Below are positions 1 to 5,839 of a stretch of DNA of 7,597 nt, in pieces; the stretch's first letter is position 1; each line of letters begins with the position of its first letter. Under the pieces are notes generated by a model. The model had not been told where the DNA came from. It did not search any database and worked only from the letters and a program-made list of their open reading frames with translations. This stretch comes from an uncultured Duganella sp. (GTDB lineage Bacteria; Pseudomonadota; Gammaproteobacteria; Burkholderiales; Burkholderiaceae). The stretch spans positions 1 to 7,597 of the forward strand of contig CAMLRG010000236.1 of NCBI GenBank assembly GCA_946482335.1. The letters are read 5' to 3'. The position numbers and the translations under genes were made by a program.

Positions 1-1616
1 TTGAACGGCGACTGGAAGCTGCCGTCGCGGTTGCGGCCGCGCATCAGGCCCGTTTCGGGGTCGAACAGCTTCTTGTAATTCATGGCGCGCTGGGCGTAGA
101 TGCCGATCTCGGATTCGGGCTTGCCGAGCGCCTTGCCCAGCTGGTAGATCGCGAAGTCGTCGTAGGCGTATTCCAGCGTGCGCGCGGCGTTCTCGTTGAT
201 CTTCACGTCGTAGGGCACGTAACCCAGCTCGTTGTAGTACTGGACGCCGCGGCGGCCGACGGCGCTTATCGGGCCCTCGTTGGCGGCACCGTGCTTGAGC
301 GCTTCCCACAGGGTGGCGATGTCCGGGCTGCGTGTGCCCTTGATCCAGGCATCGGCCACGACCGACGCGGAATTGTTGCCGACCATGATGTCGGCATAGC
401 CGGGGCTGGACCATTCGGGCAGCCAGCCGCCTTCGCGGTAGGCGTTGGCCAAGCCGGCCTGCATTTCGCGGTTGACCGAGGGGTAAACCAGGTTCAGGAA
501 GGGATACAGGGCGCGGAAGGTATCCCAGAAGCCGGTGCCGCCATACAGGTAGCCCGGCAGCACCTTGCCGTTGTAGGGACTCCAGTGCTGCGGCTTGCCG
601 GTGGCATCCAGCTCGTACAGCTTGTTCGGGAACTGCACCATGCGGTACAGGCTGGAATAGAAGGTGCGCACCTGGTCGATGCTGCCGCCCTCCACTTCCA
701 CGCGCGACAGCACATGGTTCCAGGCTGCCTTGGCACGGGCGCGCGTGGTATCGAAGTCGTCGTTCGCCAGTTCGCGCTGCAGGTTCAGTTCGGCCTGTTC
801 CGGGCTGATGAAGGACGAGGCGACCTTCATATGCACTTTCTCGCCGCGCGCCGTCTTGAATCCGACGATGGCGCCGCTATGCTGGCTTTCCATTTCCAGC
901 GCGCCTTCGACCAGTTCCTTGCCGCGCCACACGTCGGTGGAGGCAAAGGGCTTGTCGAACACCATCACGAAGTAATTGCGGAAATTGGCCGGCAGCGGGC
1001 CGCGCGCATAACGCGTGCTGTAGCCGACCACCTTGCGCTGTGCGGGGATGATCCTGACGTAGGAACCCTTGTCGAAGGCGTCGACCACCACGTAGCTCTT
1101 GTCCGACTCGGGGAAGGTGAAACGGAATTGCGCGGCACGCTCGGTCGGCGCCAGTTCGGCCGTGACGTTGGCATCGGCCAGGTAGACGCTGTAGTAATAG
1201 GGCTTCGCAGTTTCCGCCTTGTGCGAGAACCAGCTGGCGCGCTCGTCTTCGGTGAAGCGCTTGGCGCCGGTCACCGGCATCACCGCGAACTGGCCGTAAT
1301 CGTTCATCCAGGGCGACGGCTGGTGCGTCTGTTTCAGGCCGCGCAGCTTGTCGGCATCGTAGGTATAGGTCCAGCCGTTGCCCATCTTGCCGGTTTGCGG
1401 CGTCCACATATTCATGCCCCATGGGACGGTGACGGCCGGGTAGGTATTCCCGTTCGACATTTCCGGCTTGCTGGCAGTGCCCATCAAGGGGTTCACCCAT
1501 TCGACCGGATCGCTTACCTTGCCGACGAATTGGGCCGATGCTGCCGGCGCCGCCAGCGCGCAGGCCAGGCCGACGGCAACGGCGAAGGCGGCTGGGATGC
1601 GATGGGCTGCGTTCAT
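1..1616 (-). CDS. GH92 family glycoside hydrolase (alpha-mannosidase-like), divergent, 3' end outside window
   Basis: Exported GH92 protein; this family holds calcium-dependent, inverting exo-alpha-mannosidases. The frame is open from ATG at 1616 to the window edge, giving 538 codons; comparison with the neighbouring GH92 suggests 200-odd more. Residues 1-28 look like a signal peptide with cleavage after ASA. Family landmarks are VNPLMGT (41-47), GNTYPA (56-61) and PWGM (65-68) where typical members have GHTFPGA and PFGM, then GGTGFWDTFRALYP (359-372) and LPEWSSPGYADIMVG (399-413). In the last motif the position matching the catalytic acid Glu of the neighbour (E425) is A408, with D409 beside it; the neighbour's H433 is N415. 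The second half of the (alpha/alpha)6 domain, with the GNEPSHH and GNDD motifs expected there, lies outside the window. It overlaps the upstream GH92 gene by ATGA and has GGAG 8 nt before the ATG. Family assignment is firm; linkage and substrate are not known, and loss of normal mannosidase activity is possible. Confidence 0.9.
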   Translation of the reverse strand, partial: MNAAHRIPAAFAVAVGLACALAAPAASAQFVGKVSDPVEWVNPLMGTASKPEMSNGNTYPAVTVPWGMNMWTPQTGKMGNGWTYTYDADKLRGLKQTHQPSPWMNDYGQFAVMPVTGAKRFTEDERASWFSHKAETAKPYYYSVYLADANVTAELAPTERAAQFRFTFPESDKSYVVVDAFDKGSYVRIIPAQRKVVGYSTRYARGPLPANFRNYFVMVFDKPFASTDVWRGKELVEGALEMESQHSGAIVGFKTARGEKVHMKVASSFISPEQAELNLQRELANDDFDTTRARAKAAWNHVLSRVEVEGGSIDQVRTFYSSLYRMVQFPNKLYELDATGKPQHWSPYNGKVLPGYLYGGTGFWDTFRALYPFLNLVYPSVNREMQAGLANAYREGGWLPEWSSPGYADIMVGNNSASVVADAWIKGTRSPDIATLWEALKHGAANEGPISAVGRRGVQYYNELGYVPYDVKINENAARTLEYAYDDFAIYQLGKALGKPESEIGIYAQRAMNYKKLFDPETGLMRGRNRDGSFQSPF

Positions 1617-1628
1617 TGCGCGTACTCC
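1613..1628 (-). promoter_or_regulatory. ATGA stop/start overlap with internal ribosome binding site (translational coupling)
   Basis: The TGA of the upstream GH92 gene (1613-1615) overlaps the ATG of the downstream GH92 gene (1614-1616). A GGAG at 1625-1628, inside the upstream coding region, sits 8 nt before this ATG. The arrangement decides the start of the downstream gene and implies cotranscription with coupled translation of the pair. Confidence 0.85.
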
Positions 1629-3949
1629 GTCTGGCTGTAAGGCCGGGCACTGCGCTCGCGGCCCCATTCCTTGTTGGGGGTGGCCTGCATGCGGAAAACG
1701 AGTTCGCCGCCGGCCATGATGTCTTCGTGGCGCAGGAAACTGCGCGCCAGCGGCTTGCCGTTCAGCGCGACGCTGCCGACATAACCATTGGCCGGCGACA
1801 GCTGTTCGGCGCGGATGGTGAAGCGTTTGCCGTTCGGCAGGTTCAGCACGGCCTTGTCCACGAAGGGGCGGCCGATCACGTATTCGTTGCTGCCCGGTGC
1901 CACCGGATAGAAGCCCAGTGCCGTGAAGGCGAGCCAGGCCGACATCTGCCCCAGGTCGTCGTTGCCGGCCAGGCCGTCCGGCTTGTTGTGGTACTGGCTG
2001 GCGACGATCTGCGCCAGGCGGGCCTGGGTCTTCCAGGGTGCGCCGGCGTAGTTGTACAGGTAGGCCACGTGGTGCGAGGGCTCGTTGCCATGGGCGTAGT
2101 GCCCGATCAGGCCGGAGATATCTTCCATGTGGGCGTAGACGTTGTCGTCCACCTTGGCGTCGAACACCTGGTCGATCTTGGCCGCCAGCCCGGCATCGCC
2201 GCCCAGCAAGCCGACCAGGCCGGCATTATCGTGCGGCATATACCAGGAATATTGCCAGGCGCTGCCTTCCGTGTAGTCGCTGCCGAAATTCGACTGCACC
2301 GGGTTGAACGGCTCGCGGAACTCGCCGCCGGACTTGCGGGCGCGGATGAAGCCCGTCTTGCGGTCGAACACGTTGCGGTAATTCTGGGCGCGGCGGTAGA
2401 AGCGCGCGGCGATCTCCTGCTTGCCCATCTTCTCCGCCATGCGCGCGATGGTCCAGTCGTCGAAGGCGTATTCCACCGTCTTGGACGCGGCCTCCGGCTC
2501 CAGGTCGATCGGCACGTAGCCCAGCTTCATATAGTGTTCCAGGCCGCCATACGGCCCGTACTCGGCGCTGGCCACCATGGCGGCCAGGGCTTTCTCGCCA
2601 TCGAAGCCCTTGATGCCCTTCATGTAGGCGTCGGCAATCACCGGCACCGCGTGGTAGCCGATCATGCACCAGGTTTCCAGGCCGTGGAAAGCCCATACCG
2701 GCAGGATGCCGTGCGGGCTATGCTGGCGCGATGCGACCAGGGAGTTGACGAAGTCGGCATTGCGCTGTTCCGGCTGCAGCAGCGTGAGCAGCGGATGCAG
2801 GGCGCGGTAGGTGTCCCACAGCGAGAACGTCGAGTGGTAGCGGAAGTCCTTGGCCTGGTGCACCTGGTTGTCGGGGCCGCGGTATTTGCCGTCGCGGTCC
2901 ATGAACAGGCTGGGCGCCAGCATGGCGTGGTACAGGCTCGTATACACCATGGTGCGCATTTCGGCCGGCGCGTCGATGGCGACCGCCGACAGCGCATCGT
3001 TCCAGGCCTTGCCGGCGCGCTGGCGCTCCGCGTCGAAGTCCCAGCCCGGCATTTCTTCCAGGTTGGCCAGGGCGCCGTCTTCACTGACGCCCGACAGCGC
3101 TACCTTGACCAGCAGGGTGCCGTCGGCCGGCGTGCCGAAATCGAGCGCGCCGACCAGGGCCTTGCCTTCCACATGCGGCTTGTCGGCCGGGGTCTTGCCG
3201 GGGCCGGCGAAGCCCTTGTATTCGACGCCTTCCTCGCGGTTGTGCAAGGCACGGCCGGCGAGCGGCTGCGAGAACTTCATCGCAAAATAGACCTGGCGGC
3301 CGGGCGCCCAGCCGCGCGTGATGCGCATGCCGGTGATGGTGCTGTTGTCGCGCACGCGCAGCGAGGACCACAGGTTCTTGCCGGCGTAATCGTAAATGCT
3401 CTGGCGCAGGTCGAGGATCAGCTTTGCCTGCGCGCCTTTGGCATAGCGGTAGCGGTGCAGGCCGACGCGCTCGCTGGCGGTCAGCTCGACGCCGATATCG
3501 TGGTCTTGCAGGCGCACCGCGTAGTAGCCCGGTTCCGCGCGCTCGTCCTCATGGCGGAAGCGCGAGCGGTAGCCGCTGAACGGGCGCTCGGGGTAGCCCG
3601 GCTCCAGCTTGGTGTCGCCGCTATAGGGCATCAGCAGGATGTCGCCCAGGTCGGAGTGGCCGCTGCCGGAAAAATGGGTGTGGGAGAAGCCGAGGATGGA
3701 ATTGTCCTCGTAGCGGTAGCCGGCCGCCCAGGGATAGCTCTGGCGGAAGTGGCGCACCTGGGTATCCGGGCTCAGTTGCACCATGCCGAAGGGCCGGGTG
3801 GCCCCGGGGAAGGTGTGGCCGTCGCCGCCCGTGCCGATGAACACGTTGACGGCCGCGGCCGGGCTGCCCGGTGGCGCGGCCTGCGCGGTGGCGCCGGCGG
3901 TGGCGAGCAACGCGGCGCCGCATAGCGCCGCGAATGGACGGATACCCAT
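1613..3949 (-). CDS. GH92 family alpha-mannosidase, exported, canonical motifs
   Basis: Complete 778-residue member of GH92, which removes terminal alpha-mannose with inversion and a bound calcium ion. Residues 1-24 are a signal peptide (predicted cut after AQA); C10 is not in a lipobox, so a periplasmic or secreted protein is expected. The N-terminal beta-sandwich domain has VNVFIGTGGDGHTFPGA (34-50), FGMVQLSPDT (54-63) and GFSHTHFSGSGHSDLGDI (87-104). The (alpha/alpha)6 domain has FSLWDTYRALHP (375-386), LPVWAFHGLETWCMIG (416-431; E425 matches the family's general acid), GNEPSHHVAYLYNYAG (621-636) and GNDDLGQMSAWLAF (662-675), the conserved acidic motif linked to the base side. Length is normal. 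The ATG at 3949 is fixed by AAGGAG 5 nt upstream. It leads a two-gene unit with the overlapping second GH92. Whether it prefers alpha-1,2, -1,3, -1,4 or -1,6 links cannot be read from motifs alone. Confidence 0.96.
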   Translation of the reverse strand: MGIRPFAALCGAALLATAGATAQAAPPGSPAAAVNVFIGTGGDGHTFPGATRPFGMVQLSPDTQVRHFRQSYPWAAGYRYEDNSILGFSHTHFSGSGHSDLGDILLMPYSGDTKLEPGYPERPFSGYRSRFRHEDERAEPGYYAVRLQDHDIGVELTASERVGLHRYRYAKGAQAKLILDLRQSIYDYAGKNLWSSLRVRDNSTITGMRITRGWAPGRQVYFAMKFSQPLAGRALHNREEGVEYKGFAGPGKTPADKPHVEGKALVGALDFGTPADGTLLVKVALSGVSEDGALANLEEMPGWDFDAERQRAGKAWNDALSAVAIDAPAEMRTMVYTSLYHAMLAPSLFMDRDGKYRGPDNQVHQAKDFRYHSTFSLWDTYRALHPLLTLLQPEQRNADFVNSLVASRQHSPHGILPVWAFHGLETWCMIGYHAVPVIADAYMKGIKGFDGEKALAAMVASAEYGPYGGLEHYMKLGYVPIDLEPEAASKTVEYAFDDWTIARMAEKMGKQEIAARFYRRAQNYRNVFDRKTGFIRARKSGGEFREPFNPVQSNFGSDYTEGSAWQYSWYMPHDNAGLVGLLGGDAGLAAKIDQVFDAKVDDNVYAHMEDISGLIGHYAHGNEPSHHVAYLYNYAGAPWKTQARLAQIVASQYHNKPDGLAGNDDLGQMSAWLAFTALGFYPVAPGSNEYVIGRPFVDKAVLNLPNGKRFTIRAEQLSPANGYVGSVALNGKPLARSFLRHEDIMAGGELVFRMQATPNKEWGRERSARPYSQTEYAQ

Positions 3950-3954
3950 GGTGT

Positions 3955-3960
3955 CTCCTT
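3955..3960 (-). promoter_or_regulatory. Strong Shine-Dalgarno site of the first GH92 gene
   Basis: The minus strand reads AAGGAG, 5 nt upstream of the ATG at 3949. It is the best ribosome binding site in the window and confirms this start. Confidence 0.85.
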
Positions 3961-3973
3961 ATTGAGTGCTGCC

Positions 3974-4003
3974 TTTATAACGTCACTGGTTTTTCCCCCG
4001 CAA
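3974..4003 (-). promoter_or_regulatory. Candidate sigma70-type promoter for the GH92 pair
   Basis: In the comparatively AT-rich gap upstream of the first GH92 gene, the minus strand has TATAAA (3974-3979) as a -10 candidate (5 of 6 matches to TATAAT). An 18-nt spacer separates it from TTGCGG (3998-4003) as a weak -35. The start codon would be about 25 nt downstream of the -10 element. The weak -35 suggests an activator-dependent promoter, but this is inference; the GH92 pair could also be reached by readthrough from the M14 gene, since no convincing terminator lies between them. Confidence 0.4.
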
Positions 4004-4015
4004 TCTAAAGTGACG
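3981..4015. repeat. Inverted repeat flanking the candidate GH92 promoter (CGTCACT / AGTGACG)
   Basis: CGTCACT at 3981-3987 and its exact reverse complement AGTGACG at 4009-4015 are separated by 21 nt. The arms bracket the candidate -35 element and the right arm ends next to the candidate -10. The layout would suit two half-sites of a dimeric regulator. A 7-bp match at this spacing could also arise by chance, so it is a candidate only. Confidence 0.4.
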
Positions 4016-4035
4016 GAAACACTGAAGTTTAGGAT

Positions 4036-4057
4036 GTTTACTAAACAGTCAGTAAAC
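4036..4057. repeat. Inverted repeat GTTTACT-N8-AGTAAAC across the M14 stop codon, possible operator
   Basis: GTTTACT at 4036-4042 and AGTAAAC at 4051-4057 form a perfect 7-bp inverted repeat with an 8-nt centre; the M14 stop codon (4049-4051) lies at its inner edge. A further GTAAAC is found at 4070-4075 inside the M14 coding end, giving three copies of the hexamer core, in either orientation, in 40 bp. The AT-rich stem has no following T-run, so a terminator is unlikely. A regulator site upstream of the GH92 pair is the better guess. Confidence 0.4.
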
Positions 4058-5803
4058 GGTGTCAGTTCGGTAAACCGGGTAGAGGTTGTGACGCTCGTCC
4101 CAGGTGGCGTGGCGGCGGGCGAAGAAATCCAGGCGCGCCCGTGGATTTTTGGCGAAGGCGGGGTCGCTTTCCAGGCGCGCCTTGAAGGCGCCAGCCAGCG
4201 CCGGGTCGGCCGCCAGCATCTCGCGCGCCGCTTCCTCGGCCACGTACTCCTCCATGTATTCCTTACGCTCCAGGTAATTGTTGAAGAAGCCCCAGGCCGC
4301 CAGCGAATCGGCGCCGGCCGGCTCCAGCATGGTCATCACCAGGCGCGATTTCGGTTGGGCGATCGGCACGAACAGGGCGCCCTTGCCTACTTCGCGCTGC
4401 TCGGCCTTCCAGGCACCCTTCCAGCTGGCCATCTGGTGCCCTTCGAACGAGGTGGCGGTCAGCTTGGCTTCCTCGGCGCGGAAGGTTTCCAGCGCCACCT
4501 TGCCCAACGGCCGCTCCAGGCGCTTGTAGCCGATGCCGTGCACCTTCAGCTTTTGCTCGACCAGCGCGGCCTGGGCGGCCGGGACGATATAGCCGCCGGC
4601 CGGCGCTTTGGCGATCGCGTCCGGCACCACTTCATCGCGCAGCGGCACGCGCCAGTTCTGCGGCTTGCTCTCGTCATAGCGGGTCCATACGCCGCCCGAC
4701 ACCTCGGACGGCGTGCGCGTGTACTCGTAGCCGGGGAAGTCGATGGTCTCGGTGCGTTCGGTGGTCTTGTAGGTCAGCGGCATCTCGGCCAGGTTTGCCG
4801 CGCGCACGTCGGCTTCCGCCGCGGCCTTGGCCCAGGCCGCGCCATGCTGGGCGAACTGCTCCATCAGCGAGACGATGATGTTGCGCGTGGCCTTCACGCG
4901 GTGCGGGTAGTCGCGCCAGGAATGGGTTTCCACCAGCATGGCGAAGCGGTTGCGCAACTGGAAGTAGCCGGTCGAGAAGCGCGGCGTCGGCATGCCGTCG
5001 ACGAAGCCGGAATCCGGCTCGTCGGTCTTGTCGAACGAGATATAGAAGTGGCGCGGGTCCGAGCCCTGCTTGCGCAAGTCGGCGATGACATTGTCGCGCA
5101 GCGCTTGGCCGAGCGGCAGCAGGGCGCCATCGCCGCCATGCACCGGCTCGACCTGGATCGACACGTCCGGCTGGAACTTGGCGCCATCGGTCACGTGCAG
5201 GTCGATGTAGGCCAGCGGGTCCCATTCGTTGACCAGCTTGAGCATGGCCTGCATTTCCGGCGCATCGGCTTTCACATAGTCGCGATTGAGGTTGTAATTC
5301 TGGGCCGTGACGCGCCAGCCCATTTCCACCGGGCCGCGCTGGTTGGGGCGGTTGTTCTTGCCGAAGCGTTCATGGCCGTCGACGTTGAAGACGGGGACGA
5401 ACAGCACCACCTGCTTGTCCAGGGCCGCGGCGGCCGCCTTGCCTTCCAATGCTTCACGCAGGGCCCAGAAACCGGCATCCTTGCCGTCGATCTCGCCGGC
5501 GTGGATGCCGCCCTGCACCAGCAGCACCGGCAGTTTGCGCTGTTTCGCCGCAGCGGGCGTCAGCGCTCCCGTGCGCGACACTGCCAGCGCCAGCATCGGC
5601 CGGCCTTCCGGGGTTTCGCCGAACGCGAAGCAGCGCACCGCTTTCGGGTACGCTTTCTGATAGGCGGCGCACAGGCGCTGCACTTCTTCGTAACGGCCGG
5701 TGGCCTGGTAGCCGGAGCGCTCGGCAACGGTGCTCAGGTCGGGCGCGGCATGGGCAAAGGGAAAGGCGGCAAGAAGGGACAGCAGCAGTGCAGGTCGCAG
5801 CAT
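4049..5803 (-). CDS. M14 family zinc carboxypeptidase, exported
   Basis: 584-residue protein with the complete M14 metallocarboxypeptidase signature; the family removes C-terminal amino acids or trims peptide cross-links using one zinc ion. Residues 1-19 form a signal peptide (predicted cut after AHA). The zinc ligands are H101 and E104 in GGIHAGEIDG, plus H203 in YIDLHVTDGA. NLNRD (171-175) matches the Asn-Arg pair that binds the substrate carboxylate. E292 in MLVETHSW is the catalytic glutamate. The catalytic domain covers about residues 35-320; the remaining 260 or so residues form a C-terminal region I cannot assign to a named domain. The ATG at 5803 has GGAG 7 nt upstream. The gene starts 36 nt after the S41 peptidase gene, so the two are probably cotranscribed and act together on extracytoplasmic peptides. 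Side-chain preference cannot be told from sequence. Confidence 0.93.
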   Translation of the reverse strand: MLRPALLLSLLAAFPFAHAAPDLSTVAERSGYQATGRYEEVQRLCAAYQKAYPKAVRCFAFGETPEGRPMLALAVSRTGALTPAAAKQRKLPVLLVQGGIHAGEIDGKDAGFWALREALEGKAAAAALDKQVVLFVPVFNVDGHERFGKNNRPNQRGPVEMGWRVTAQNYNLNRDYVKADAPEMQAMLKLVNEWDPLAYIDLHVTDGAKFQPDVSIQVEPVHGGDGALLPLGQALRDNVIADLRKQGSDPRHFYISFDKTDEPDSGFVDGMPTPRFSTGYFQLRNRFAMLVETHSWRDYPHRVKATRNIIVSLMEQFAQHGAAWAKAAAEADVRAANLAEMPLTYKTTERTETIDFPGYEYTRTPSEVSGGVWTRYDESKPQNWRVPLRDEVVPDAIAKAPAGGYIVPAAQAALVEQKLKVHGIGYKRLERPLGKVALETFRAEEAKLTATSFEGHQMASWKGAWKAEQREVGKGALFVPIAQPKSRLVMTMLEPAGADSLAAWGFFNNYLERKEYMEEYVAEEAAREMLAADPALAGAFKARLESDPAFAKNPRARLDFFARRHATWDERHNLYPVYRTDTVY

Positions 5804-5810
5804 CGACGGA

Positions 5811-5834
5811 CTCCGGCAAAAATAAGGATGCCGG
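5811..5834 (-). promoter_or_regulatory. Ribosome binding site of the M14 gene at the foot of a small hairpin
   Basis: In the 36-nt gap between the S41 and M14 genes, CCGGCA (5813-5818) and TGCCGG (5829-5834) form a perfect 6-bp stem with a 10-nt A/T-rich loop. The GGAG ribosome binding site of the M14 gene (5811-5814, 7 nt before its ATG) shares two bases with the stem. The hairpin is too short and lacks a T-run after it, so it is not a terminator; it could slightly mask the binding site. Confidence 0.35.
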
Positions 5835-5839
5835 GAATC

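Noticed and set aside
1..1616. A frameshifted or broken GH92 gene, because no complete ORF is reported there
   Set aside because: The frame is open without interruption from 1616 to base 3; it only lacks its stop because the window ends.
291..1640. Plus-strand open frame of about 449 codons opposite the second GH92 gene
   Set aside because: The minus-strand frame from 1616 to the edge shows GH92 motifs and a signal peptide; the plus-strand frame shows none.
877..1650. Minus-strand open frame of about 257 codons in the region of the second GH92 gene
   Set aside because: It is a different frame from the GH92 reading and its Arg/Pro-rich product has no motif. The GH92 frame covers the same bases in full.
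1538..3925. Plus-strand open frame of about 795 codons opposite the first GH92 gene
   Set aside because: It is the antisense shadow of a clearly conserved GH92 protein, has low-complexity composition and has no known domain.
4036..4057. The GTTTACT inverted repeat as a terminator for the M14 gene
   Set aside because: The stem is AT-rich with an 8-nt loop, and no T-run follows on the minus strand.
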